From: Sorghum bicolor
Lineage: Eukaryota; Streptophyta; Magnoliopsida; Poales; Poaceae
DNA: 64,000 bases
Direction: 5' to 3'
Assembly: GCF_000003195.3 (NCBI RefSeq)
Contig: NC_012878.2
Coordinates: 12,889,104-12,953,103, forward strand
The translations under genes and the position numbers were made by a program. The notes under the pieces are model-generated. The model saw only the letters and a program-made list of their open reading frames with translations. It was not told the DNA's origin and ran no database searches. Shown piece by piece: positions 9,931 to 21,378 of the stretch (positions are counted from its first letter, which is position 1; each line of letters opens with the position of its first letter).

Positions 9931-12900
9931 CATTTTGTACTAAAAACACATAGTTCACATGATAAGATAACAATACTATGAAATTAAATATCAACTTTAA
10001 AGTGACATTAAAACAAAAGGCATAGTTCATGAAATTAACCGAATGCCGTGTATTGCTACAAGAACAAAACAATATCACGATTAAGTTCTTACCGTAAAAA
10101 CTGTAAAGAGGAGCAGGTTCTTAATGAATTTTGAACTGTCACCATATAGTTCACCAAGAAACATTTGAATGGTGAATTGTCAAGGCACTCAACATGTGCA
10201 AGAGCAAAATGCTTTATAGATGTGAATATGCATATCTAGGGCTTGCTAACTCAATATACAATAGCACACTACTAAATTAGAATTCAATCTACCCAGCAAT
10301 GAAAATTGGTCCACTAAATCCATTATTCTGTTTTGTGATAATATTTCCTAGATCTAGTCATATATAAAAATCACCAACAATGGAGCATCAATTAGAATTT
10401 TAGACGGTCTTTCCAGCCAAATACCATGTTTTCCTTTCCTAATATCGTAGAAATGCAGCAAAATCATCTAACAAAAGTCCTTACAAGAGCATGCCATGTT
10501 TTGTATTCCTTTCCCGACTTCTTGGAATCAAACGCCAAAAGCCAGGTAGCTATTGATCCTGTGTATGGAGTTCAAGGTCCCACTGCAAAACAGATCAAAG
10601 AAGTTGGTGAAAAATAGAGGCACCTACTACTATAGTTGCAGTGTTTACAGCACAAAGTGCAATCTGAAATTGTAAATTGGCAACCTTAACAGAAGCAATT
10701 GAACTTCCAATAGATTTTTTTCAGTGTCGTAATTAGGATACTTGAGCTTTATAGACCTCAGCACGAAAAAAAGAATTACTGAAGTATATAGTAGTATGCT
10801 AGTATAGCACAGGGAGGAAAAGAACTCATGAATTGTCCTCAGGATGGTTAGGTATGACTGCTTTGTGTTTCTAAAACAGATGTATGCCTCAAGATTGGAT
10901 TGATGTGGATTATAAATTTAGTACATCAAAATAGTTTTGTAGGTCTAAGGCTATGGTAATTTCCACTAAAAAATATTATTTATTGTTATAAAAGATCTGC
11001 CTTTCTAGATTCTAAAAGACCTGCATACACTTGCAAGACCTAAAGGATGGGCGACGTCCAAGAATGGGTTGGTTCAAGCTACTGACTGAGACCTGAATAG
11101 ATGAAAGAAATAACATTGATGGCTGTGAAATCACGATTAAGTGTGCTTCATGATCCAGTCATGGAGACCCTTCTAGGTAGTAAATCAGAGTTATCATCAA
11201 TGCATTGGCTATAGAATGGTTTACCAAATTGCTTTCTGCCCATAGCTACAAACTATAGAGAAGTAGATGCAGCTATGTGCTTCCCTGATAACCAAAATAA
11301 CTACATGGTGGATGATTGGCATTGATAGGAGTTAGCAGGACATGCGTGGAAGAATGTTCTGAAGTAAGAACATGGATAGTTACTCAAATCCCTATTTTCA
11401 TTGCATGATTTATGATTTGTGGGAATATTAAGATCTACACACAGAATGATTGGCATCTGCTGCAAAATTAGAGCAGTGTGGAAGTAAGAAAAACGAAGAA
11501 ACAAGAGGCACCTTCTTGTTGGATAGGAGGGTGAGCACACGAACGGCCTGCGCCGTTGGGACGTCGAGCTGCCTCCGGCGCGGGATGCCATGCTGTCGCC
11601 GCCCCCGGGGCGTCATGCTGCCTCAACCGGGACGCTAGAGAGAACATGCCAAAGAAGCGCATGACTAATACTTAATACTCACCCAAAACTCTCATTCCAC
11701 ATGGTCTGGTAATTTGTTCATGCCTTAGAGCCTGAGAGTAGTGCCACAACTTGTGAGCATATCTGAATGGTTGACCAATAAAGAAAAACAGAATCAACAA
11801 CAAGAAATAGAAATCATGTAGCACGACAATCTTGCAATGCACAAATGCATGCTAGACAGCAAGTAATTTATTTAATATTTTTCCACCACATAATTTTATT
11901 TGAATAATAATTAATATACTTTAAGAAGTGTTAGGTGAACTGAGATGCCTCATTGCAGAAATAAAGTTGTCCAATAAAATTTAGTGCCCACTTGTTCAGT
12001 GCTCTGGCACTCTATAGAAGGGAAATTAAATTGCCTAAAAATATAAAAGCATAGAGCTAGCTGAACAATCATAAGTAATAACCACATTTCACAGGGCAGA
12101 AAGAGGCACATTCTTGTCTCACCTATTAAAGCCAAAATGCAGCAGCTGCATACAGCTACTTAAGATTGAATTTGCAAGCACAAAAAAAAAAGAATTGGCC
12201 AAAACTTAAAAACCTTGTGCATCTAAATGCAATATCCAGTCTCATGTCTCACCTATTCAAGTCAAAATACACCAGCTGCATGTCTTCTGATATCTCAACT
12301 TGCATAGCTCCATAAGATAAGGTCTGCAATAAAAATAGGTTCCTGATTATTCATGTCCTAGACTAAAATTATGGCAAAAAACTGCCAAAAGTTCTAAAAC
12401 CTTGTGTAATCTAAATGCTAGTGCATCAACATCACTGAGGGGTCAAATTCTTCAATGCCTTCAAGTAAATCCTAGTTGGAGCTCTAGAAAAATTTATGAT
12501 ACAACTTTGCTATACGAGGAGGCTTCAGAAAAATATATGACACTTCACTGATGATCTATTTGAACTCACAACCTGTTAATTATAACAAAAAATTAAAGAT
12601 GATACCTGCCCAGATAGTTAAAAAATATCCCCCTAATTACAGAGGGTGTAACTTCAATTTGGATATAAAAAAACTCTTTAAGCATAAAAACAACCCAGCA
12701 TATCCCCACAAATATAATATGTGCTGGGTTTCAAAGCACTGACCAGTCCATCAGTGCTGAGATTCTGCGAGGCCAGACGTTGAGCTCCATCAGCCTTCTA
12801 TGCAATAGATTGTGTGGCCAACCTATATACTACAGCTGCACAAAAATATCTAATGACAGGACTGAACACTATTTGCATCATCAAAGCCAACCTTCATGTT

Positions 12901-13235
12901 TTGATCAAGCAGATATCACTTTAGTGCCATATAGAGCACGATCGATTATTGTTCATTAGAATCGTTACTAATGAAAAGACAAACATTACAAAAGCAGAGT
13001 ACAGAAAAAGTTTGATCCTAATAAGGTTTGAAACATTCAACTTAGAATAGTAGAAAACTGATAAATCACACTCAAATGCTCAGTAAAAAAGTTAATAAGA
13101 ATCACACAGTCATCACAACAATCTTCCACATGTAAACTTGCAGAAGCACATAACAGTGAGTAGACTTCAAAACTCCTTAATCATGCATCAATTTCTCCAA
13201 TCAAGTACGCAGGACTCTACTTCTGACCACTCTAT
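9931..13235. other. Helitron interior, unidentified cargo
   Basis: No gene can be named here. A plus-strand ORF at 10426-10617 (63 codons, containing SFPDFLESNAKSQ and DPVYGVQGPTAKQ) reads like protein-coding sequence and may be a captured exon, but I do not recognise it. A small GC-rich island lies at 11520-11640. Sequence near 12060-12190, 12200-12310 and 12380-12430 is locally duplicated (accttgtg...ctaaatgc and tctcacctatt...gctgcat). Confidence 0.5.
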
Positions 13236-13421
13236 CTCCACAATGGAACAACGACATACATTTCCACTAATGTGCCAAAACCACAGTCCAAGACAACGGG
13301 GAAAAATCCACAAGTGCTCATCTTGAAGTAACTAACAAAGGACTGGATGCAGGACCTCCTTGTTGATGGCACCCATCGTTTCATAGTCACAACAGTCATC
13401 GACCACCTCATGTACTTCAGA
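13236..13421 (-). pseudogene. ERO1: Captured fragment of ERO1 (endoplasmic reticulum oxidoreductin)
   Basis: On the minus strand a splice-acceptor-like CCCTTTCAG is followed at 13421 by an exon reading SEVHEVVDDCCDYET and NKEVLHPVL. This is close to the N-terminal Cys-rich region of plant ERO1 as I know it. The frame then breaks: a stop and a short deletion sit before a YFK segment. Degraded DNA similar to the following CxCPFW...GMCRL stretch continues to about 13236. ERO1 oxidises protein disulphide isomerase in the ER. This piece cannot encode that function. The retained acceptor implies genomic capture, not a processed cDNA. It lies inside the Helitron, close to the Athila-2 insertion. Confidence 0.6.
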
Positions 13422-13601
13422 CTGAAAGGGATCACACCACAAGTAAATGAAACTACAATAGGGCAGCACATGTCTACCTCTAACTGAATAGAATGGAAGT
13501 TCACACGCAAAAAGAACTATTTACCTGATCAAAAGTAAAAATATATACTGCAAGCAACCTGTGCATATTCTAGAAGCCATGGCAAATATACTTATGTTAT
13601 G

Positions 13602-14815
13602 TGTTGATATTTGGGAACGCAATAAGGAATTGATCCGCAAGCGCACGGATATCGGTGAGCATTTCACCCGGGAAATTATCCAAAGTATCGTATTTATTTT
13701 TTTACCACTAGAAGAAAGAGTGCATCTGACTAACCGGTCTATTACTACTAACCTTTTAGGCACAAAGAATGTCTTTCGATGTGAGTGATAAATAGAGAAG
13801 ACTGCAACCGTAGTCTCCTTCTAACCTTGGTAAGGATGATCTACTGTTCTAATGGGGAGGCTAACGGAATCTAGACAACACAAAGGATGTTCGACCCGCA
13901 CCTATAAACCCTATCCTTCCTGCTAACGAGATGTGATCTACAAAGGTAACTCGGAATTGTCACGTTCCTCACTACTACCACGGTCCAGCTAGTCAGGGAA
14001 TATCTATGAGTACCCCAGCCTAAACACCACGTTTACGCCAGCAATGATTACTCTAAACTCTACGCGAAGAGATTAAAGTAAACTCATAAACCATAAGAAC
14101 AATAAAACAAGAACTTACTAGAATTTAGAAGTCGAATTACTGAAGAATCCTAGGAGCAAGCTTCGGGTTAGGAGAACTTGATCCCGCAGGTACAAGCTTG
14201 GAGTAGACACCGACAGGCCGGGCTTCCTCCAATCTACACCTCCACTCTATCTCTCTCAATCTAGTAGAAACTAGAATATCTATTTCTACCTTACATTGGT
14301 TGCTAAGCCTAAAAATAAATATTAATTAGAGAAGAGGTTTTCCTTCGAGGGCACCCCTCAGTCTCTATGATAATTTCTTCATGTCTTCTCCAGGGGCCAG
14401 GGGGGTCTCCTTATATAGTCCTCCCCTTCTATGCGTTTTTGGGTCGATAGGCGAGGTGGTACTATGTTTTTCTTGATCCAATAGGTCGGTGGAATATCCC
14501 GAGCGAAGAGAGTCCTGATTGGCATCCAGAGGGGGGCGGGCGCCCTGGGCCTGGCCCCTTTCGGCCTCCGTCTTCTTCCCGTGACTTCTGGAGTCTTCTA
14601 GATGGTGGAAAATCTCACGGTGCGTTGATATCTCTATGTAATCCCGACATGTGGGCCTTTCTTCCTTATTTCCTGATAACCCCCTGCAGAAACAGATAAA
14701 CAACAAAACTCGTGGAATTCTGTCAGATCAAACCCTAATTCTAGGTGTTGGTTGCATATTGGTCCTTTCTCTTGTTTCTTTGATAATCAAAATTGATACT
14801 TAAGAACCGTCAACA
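13602..14815 (-). repeat. Athila-2 3' LTR (left)
   Basis: A 1214-bp LTR. It has one GGGCGGGCGCCC-type GC block where the right LTR has two, a 21-nt difference consistent with slippage or recombination between the blocks. The short ORF at 14365-14706 lies wholly inside the LTR and is not a gene. Confidence 0.95.
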
Positions 14816-14831
14816 AATACCCCCATACTTA
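14816..14831 (-). other. Athila-2 polypurine tract
   Basis: Minus-strand TAAGTATGGGGGTATT abuts the 3' LTR. This is the expected position of the plus-strand primer of an LTR retrotransposon. Confidence 0.8.
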
Positions 14832-16138
14832 GGCTTTTACTCGTCCTCGAGAAAAGGATGGTTAAGAACAATATCTGGGGTAAAACATTTTAAAACATTC
14901 TTTATATTTGCAGGGTGTTAAAAATCCACTGTGTACCATAGTCAGGGATGTTTATGGTTAAGAGTAAAGATCCTTTCTTTTCAATCCTGTCACTTGGAGT
15001 TTTTGTATATTTTTGAAAGAGAGTTAGCATACCTTTTGATCCTCATAGGTTCTCTCAGATCACTCATTATCTTTTATATATATCTCACTGAGTTTGTTTT
15101 AATTTTGCAAAAATTCTCAAGCATACTTACTTTGCATTTATTGCCTGATCAAAACGGGATCCGAGGAGGGGAATGTCATACTCTTAGATCAAAGACTTTG
15201 GAAATTAAAATCTTTGTCAACTCTTGCTGGCATATTGCTTATTAGAGGGACCATGGGCTATCATTTTTTTCTCTTTTCTTCTCTTTTTTTTAAGTGGATA
15301 CCGAGGTACCCCTAATTCTACTGCCGGACACTTGTCCATTTTTCTGCGAGGTTGTCGAGCACTTGCTCCTTTTTATTTCCTCGAAATATTTTTATTTTTG
15401 CATAGCCCATGCCTCTAATGCAATAATACTTTGGAAGAGTGAATCTTTCTGAAATAATGTCTTGATCTTAGGAGCATGATAAATCTCTCAACAAGGGTCT
15501 AACTCATTTTGAACAAACTCAATACAGAGTAGATAGCTTTTATAATTATTAATATTTTCAGTTTTATCAGGCATATAAAACACTGAGGATGGTAGCTAGA
15601 GTTTTGAATATTTTGAAATAAATTCTCCAAGCAACAATGATGTCAAGAATAAGAAACTCATACTCTACCATCACATATTCCATAATGACTTAAGTAACAC
15701 AGGGTTTTAAATGATTTTCAATAATTGCAAGTTTTCAAGAAATATCATAGATTGAGATTAATCATGATTAGAAATATTTTAATCGTTTTAATTTATCATG
15801 TCGGAAACAATATTCTGCATAATCAAGATAGTTGTGTGCGTGTAAAGTAAAGTGTGCAGAGTGTGTACCTGAATCGTGGAGTGGTGTAGTCGGAGTGTGT
15901 TTGGCATGTTGAGGGATCTCCCCCATACTTGTTTTCTGCTTTCTTGCAAAAAAAATAAAGTAGAGATACACAAGACATAATAATACTCTTTATTGATCTT
16001 GAGGCATTTATTACAAAAGACTGATAGTAAACTGATAGCAAACTAATGATAATAGTAAACTGATGATAGTAGCAAACCTAAACCGAATTTAAAGATAGAT
16101 GACTAAAATGCATTGCCTCAAGGTCTAATCTAGATAAC
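14832..16138 (-). other. Athila-2 3' non-coding interior
   Basis: AT-rich, with no supported gene. Parts (about 15280-15400) match 34975-35095 of Athila-3, with shared runs such as cttgctcctttttatttcctcg, here about 20 nt. This shows the two elements have related 3' regions. Confidence 0.7.
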
Positions 16139-16745
16139 TTAGCGGCGCTCTAATTCCTTAATCTTTTTGTTGGCACTGGCAAGATCCTGCCTAAGGCCTA
16201 GTATAATGGTGTTGTGGTTAGAGAGCTGTCTAGTGAGGGAATTAATCGAGGACTGGAGATCTATGATAACTCTGTCTAGTCTGCGAACGTCCTCATCAAT
16301 ATCCATTATAGTCTTGCGACGCTTGGGAGGTGTCTCAAAAGCATTCAGAGCGTGCTTCGGGGCTGTCTTTGGAGGGATGAAACAGACTTTGGCTGCTCTA
16401 ATCCCTTCAAAGTAAGGCCTTTCCTCCTCCGTAGTGTAGCGAATACTGCTGATCTCGCCGCTCCGGTTGGTCTTGACTCCTACGACCCTCTCATTGGGTC
16501 TAGGTGGAAGGATCCTCATGCCGGTTGGCACCTTGATAGTAGTCTTCATCTTGGATGATGATCCTTTGAGGAGTAGGGGTTGTGGTGGTGCGGTGAGAAC
16601 TGGTTGAGCATGGTAAGATTGGGCGGAGCTGCGTTGGCGTAATGGCATGGCTTCTAGCTGTCGCTCTGTGTTGGCCGGGACGAGAGCACGGGCATCGGGT
16701 CTTCTACAGGCTCCATGTTGAGGTTGAAGGGGACGACTTCCCCAA
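16139..16745 (-). CDS. Additional Athila-2 ORF with C-terminal coiled coil
   Basis: The ORF from ATG at 16648 is 169 codons. The frame is also open upstream as far as the N gap at 16746, so the true start may be inside the gap. The N-terminal half is basic and proline-rich. Residues ~120-169 (DVRRLDRVIIDLQSSINS...LASANKKIKELERR) are predicted by eye to be a coiled coil. It lies 3' of integrase, where Athila elements can carry an extra (sometimes env-like) ORF. No signal peptide or membrane segment is visible, so I do not call it env. Function unknown. Confidence 0.6.
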
Positions 16746-16845
16746 NNNNNNNNNNNNNNNNNNNNNNNNNNNNNNNNNNNNNNNNNNNNNNNNNNNNNNN
16801 NNNNNNNNNNNNNNNNNNNNNNNNNNNNNNNNNNNNNNNNNNNNN
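16746..16845. other. Assembly gap (100 N)
   Basis: Exactly 100 N, a conventional placeholder for a gap of unknown size. It lies between the integrase C-terminus and the extra ORF of Athila-2. Confidence 0.99.
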
Positions 16846-16854
16846 GGTCGGGCT

Positions 16855-19683
16855 CTAATTCTCCATGGGAAGGTAAAAATGGACTATGTCTATTTCTTCA
16901 AATTCTTCATTGGGTTCTAAAAAAAATTTAAGACGTTGACCATTTACCTTGAATAACGTACCTTCGTCATTTTGAAGTGTGATAGCTCCGTGGGATGATG
17001 AATTAATTACCTTGAATGGTCCTTCCCATTTGCTCTGGAGTTTTCCATGCCCGAAAAGCTTCACCCTGAAATTAAAAAGTAATACCTTATCTCCGGGTGT
17101 GAACTCCTTCTTCTTGATTCTCTTGTCATGCCACCTTTTGACTCTTTCTTTGTAGATCTTCGAATTGTGATATGCTTTCTCTCGCCATTCTTCCAATTCT
17201 GATAGTTGCATTCTTCTATAATCTCCAGCAACATCTAGGTCCATATTCCATCTCTTTATGGCCTAGTGTGCTTTGAACTCTAGTTCAACAGGTAGATGGC
17301 AAGTCTTTCCGTACACCAATTGGTATGGAGACATTCCGATTGGGGTCTTGTATGCTGTCTGGTATGCCCAGAGTGCATCAGGTAACTTGTCTTTCCACGC
17401 CGTTCCCATTTCATTTACTGTCTTCTGAAGAATATTCTTGATTTGTTTGTTGGAAGTCTCTGCTTGGCCACTTGTCTGAGGATGATAAGGGGTAGCGACG
17501 TTGTGACGGATTCCATGTCTTGATAGATATTGCTTGAAGCGTTTGTCGATGAAGTGTGCTCCTCCATCACTTATCACTACTCTGGGGACTCCAAATCTTG
17601 GAAATATAATTTCTTCGAACATCCTCTTTGAACTGACATTGTCGGCATGCTTGCAAGGTAATGCTTCTACCCACTTGGAGACATAGTCAATCGCCACCAA
17701 GATGTACTCGCACTTCTTTGATGGAGGAAATGGACCCATGTAGTCTATTCCCCAGACATCAAAGAGATCAATCTGAAGGTTGTTGGTGAGTGGCATTGCA
17801 TCCTTTGTATTTATGTTTCCGTGTCTTTGACATGGCCCACATCTTCTGATATATTGCTTCGTGTCTTCATACATTGTAGGCTAGTAGAATCCACACTGCC
17901 AGATCTTTGAATGTGTACGGAATGCTCCATAGTGACCTCCATATGGTGATGAATGACATCTGTCGATGATCTTCCATCCTTCCTCAGTGGTCACACATCT
18001 CCTAAGTAAGCCATCAGAACATACCCGGAAGAGGTATGGCTCATCCCATATATGTGAACGACTTTCTTGAATAAGCTTCTTCTTGTTTGCTCCTGGTGGT
18101 ACATACCCTGAAACCATAAAATTAACAATATCTGCATACCAGGGGTCAGACCTGTTAATCCCGTAGAGCATGTCGTCCCGGAGTGAATCATTGATTGGGG
18201 TTTCCTGTGGACTCTTAAAATACATTCTAGACAAGTGATCAGCAACAGAATTTTCTACTCCCTTTTTATCTTTTATTTCTAAGTCAAATTCTTGGAGCAA
18301 TAAGATCCATCTAATCAGGCGAGGTTTAGCATCTTTTTTAGTGAGCAAATATTTTAGTGCAGCATGATCAGTGTAAACAATTATTTTAGCTCCAACTAAA
18401 TAAGATCTAAATTTATCAATGGCAAAGACAACAGCCAGAAGCTCTTTTTCAGTGGTTGCATAGTTAAGTTGAGCTCCTGTCAAAGTTTTACTGGCATAAG
18501 CAATTGCATGATGCTTTTTATTTTTAGTTTGTCCCAATACTGCCCCCACAGCATAATCACTAGCATCACACATAATTTCAAAAGGCAACGACCAATCAGG
18601 GGGTTGAATGATTGGTGTAGAGATGAGTGCTTTCTTTAATAAATTCAAAGATGTTAGACATGCATCATCAAATTCGAAAGGAGCATCCTTGGCTAGCAAA
18701 AGAGTAAGTGGTCTAGCAATAAATGAAAAATCTTTTATGAATCTACGATAAAAACCAGTATGGCCAAGAAAGCTTCGAATTCCTTTTATGTTCACAGGTG
18801 GAGGTAGTTGTTCAATTACTTCAATTTTAGCTTTGTCTACCTCAATACCTCTTTCAGACACTAGGTGTCCCAGCACTATTCCTTCCCTAACCATAAAATG
18901 ACATTTTTCCCAATTAAGGATTAAGTGCTTTTCTTCACATCTTTGCAAAACCTTGTCTATGTTTTCAAGACAACTATCAAAAGTTTTTCCATAAACAGAG
19001 AAATCATCCATGAAAACTTCCATAATCTCTTCAATCATATCAGAAAATATAGACATCATGCATCTTTGAAAAGAAGCTGGTGCATTACATAACCCAAAAG
19101 ACATTCTACGGTAAGCATAGGTTCCATAAGGGCATGTAAAAGTGGTTTTGCTTTGATCATCGGGATGGATCGGGATTTGATGATACCCTGAATATCCATC
19201 TAAGAAACAAAAGAACGAATGGTTTGCTAATCGCTCTAGCATCTCATCTATAAAAGGTAAAGGAAAGTGATCCTTTCTCGTGGCTTTGTTTAGTTTTCTA
19301 TAGTCTATGCACATCCGCCATCCTGTGACGGTGCGTTGCGGAATTAGCTCGTTCTTTTCATTCATAATAACAGTCATGCCTCCCTTTTTAGGCACAACTT
19401 GCACTGGGCTTACCCACTCACTGTGTGGCACAGGATATATAATCCCTGCATGCAGCAACTTTATAACTTCCTTTTTAACTACCTCTCTCATAGTGTTATT
19501 AAGTCTACGTTGGGGTTCTCGAGAGGGTGAAACAGAAGGATCTGTTGGAATACGATGGGTACAAATCATAGGACTGATTCCTGTAAGATCTTGAAGTGAG
19601 TAGCCGAAAACTGAGTGATGTTTCTCAAGAATGGTCATTAATCGCAGAGTTTGATCCTGAGTGAGTTTATCGCTAATGATCAC
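16855..19683 (-). pseudogene. Athila-2 pol: reverse transcriptase, RNase H, integrase
   Basis: 19683-17881: RT with [26 protein letters not shown] and the catalytic FMDDFSVYG box, then RNase H ([37 protein letters not shown]). 17874-17263: integrase zinc finger (CGPCQRHG) and DDE core with [17 protein letters not shown] and GQAETSN. 17244-16855: integrase C-terminus with a GKLQSKWEGPFKV box. The three blocks share one frame and are separated only by single TAG codons at about 17878-17880 and 17260-17262. The spacing [18 protein letters not shown] is typical of the Athila lineage. Confidence 0.95.
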
Positions 19684-19703
19684 AGGGAACTCTGGATTAT
19701 TGT

Positions 19704-21248
19704 TTAGGAAAGCATAGGTAAGACCGGTGGTAAAGTTTTAAGCTCTATAGGGGGTCTAGGTGTTTCTGCAAACTCATCTAAGGGTTCAGGCTCGGAAGGT
19801 TCGTCTTCTTCTTCTGTGAAGAAAGGAGTTTCATCTTCTAAGTCTGGTTCATCAAAAAGCTCTAGAGATGCACCCTTTACTTCCTCCATAGGATCAGGCA
19901 AAAGATATGACTCGGCCTTATTGTTTAAGGAGTGTGAAATTATTATTGGGAATTTAAAGGTTTTTCCAAAAGAAATGTGTAGCTTTCCAGTATGACCTTC
20001 ATAAAGGAGTCTTCTAAAAGGTTGTCCTATTAACAGGTCGAAGTCCCATGTATCAAAGATATAGAAGTTCAAATGAACCATGGAGCCTTCTACCGTAAGA
20101 GGTAGGACATTAATAATTCCAAGACTGGGGACTAATCGTCCTGAAGATTCCTTTATGACCTTTGTTGTGGGGGTTAAGACAAGATTTTTAAATAGTTTAA
20201 GTGCAAAAGATTCAGACATGATGTTGATCCCCACAACAGGATTATAGAGAGCATTAAATCGATCAGAATTATAAGCACAGCGTATAGTTATAGAGGATGT
20301 GTCCAAACGGATCACATCAGAGGAAAGCTCTGATTCCTCCAACCATTCGCTACTCATTATTGAGATAAGCTCTCTCAATTGATATTCACTTGGCAAATAA
20401 ATGCTAAACTGGCCGTTTTGGGGTTTGTCAATAGAATGGTAGTTTGAAATATTTCCAAAATCGGCAAAAAGATCGGATTCTATATCCAGCATGAAATCCG
20501 GTGGTGGAATTTCTTCCTCTTGTGGCTCAGAACTTGGGATAGCTAAAGTAGATGAAGAATTTGGCAGAGTGTCTACTTCGGCTTCGTAGGTTTCATCATG
20601 AAGGGTATTATCCATCTCAGCTTCTAGGATTCTATCTAGGATCACTCTAGCTTTATCGGCAGGGATGCGAAAGAAAGAACCTCTAGACATTGTGTGAAGC
20701 ATTTGTTTGTGATTTTTATGAAGACCTCGAAAAAAGTGAAATAAAAGAACAGGGTCTTCAAGATTAAGGTTTGGACCAGATTCTAAAAGATCAGAAAAAC
20801 GTTTCCAGGATTTTCCCAAAGTTTCATTATCTTTTTGTTTAAAAGATAGGACTTCGAGTCTAAGGTCGGCTATACGGTCAAGGGAGTAGAAATCTAGACA
20901 AAAGTTGGCTCGTAAAACTCCCCATTCACCTTGTTGTTGACTTACCTTCTGACTGTACCATTGTCTAGCTTTTCCCTTTAAGGAAAAAGGAAAAAGCTTC
21001 CAACGTAAAGTTTTATCAGAAATGCCTTCAATGCGAAGACAATCACATGTTTGCTCAAAATCTCTAATATGAAGGTAAGGGTTTTCGTCTTCCTTTCCCG
21101 AAAAAGATAGGTTTTGAAACATGGTAATCAACCTAGAACTTAACTTATACTGGGATGTTTGGATAGGCTGTGATGATTCCCATGGTAAAAGGTCAGTTGC
21201 TAAGGGGATTGCAGATTCATGGATCGATTTAGAATTTTGGTTTTCCAT
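19704..21248 (-). CDS. Athila-2 gag and protease-like region
   Basis: A 514-codon ORF starting 105 nt inside the PBS. Residues ~30-200 are gag ([14 protein letters not shown] and [12 protein letters not shown]). Residues ~310-430 resemble a retropepsin fold ([17 protein letters not shown]), but the usual D-x-G active-site position reads [13 protein letters not shown], so the catalytic Asp seems replaced. The tail is very acidic. The frame ends at 19704 about 20 nt short of the pol frame. The pol frame is open just upstream, so a single-nucleotide frameshift near 19735 separates the two. Confidence 0.85.
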   Translation of the reverse strand: MENQNSKSIHESAIPLATDLLPWESSQPIQTSQYKLSSRLITMFQNLSFSGKEDENPYLHIRDFEQTCDCLRIEGISDKTLRWKLFPFSLKGKARQWYSQKVSQQQGEWGVLRANFCLDFYSLDRIADLRLEVLSFKQKDNETLGKSWKRFSDLLESGPNLNLEDPVLLFHFFRGLHKNHKQMLHTMSRGSFFRIPADKARVILDRILEAEMDNTLHDETYEAEVDTLPNSSSTLAIPSSEPQEEEIPPPDFMLDIESDLFADFGNISNYHSIDKPQNGQFSIYLPSEYQLRELISIMSSEWLEESELSSDVIRLDTSSITIRCAYNSDRFNALYNPVVGINIMSESFALKLFKNLVLTPTTKVIKESSGRLVPSLGIINVLPLTVEGSMVHLNFYIFDTWDFDLLIGQPFRRLLYEGHTGKLHISFGKTFKFPIIISHSLNNKAESYLLPDPMEEVKGASLELFDEPDLEDETPFFTEEEDEPSEPEPLDEFAETPRPPIELKTLPPVLPMLS

Positions 21249-21352
21249 AAGGTAAGAGTAAAGAAAATAAATAAAGAATATAAGATAAGAAAAGATAAAA
21301 GTATAGATACAAGCTAATAGTAAGACTCAGGTTATCTCAGCAACCGTCTTTC

Positions 21353-21370
21353 TCCCCGGCAACGGCGCCA
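21353..21370 (-). other. Athila-2 primer-binding site (tRNA-Asp)
   Basis: Minus-strand TGGCGCCGTTGCCGGGGA is complementary to the 3' end of plant tRNA-Asp, including CCA. It lies 8 nt from the 5' LTR. Athila-3 has the same 18 nt at the same spacing. Confidence 0.9.
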
Positions 21371-21378
21371 GAAATGCT

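Noticed and set aside
14365..14706. 113-codon ORF with a longer copy at 22134-22496
   Set aside because: It lies inside the Athila-2 LTRs and similar ORFs occur at the matching place in Athila-3 LTRs. It is an LTR sequence, not a gene.
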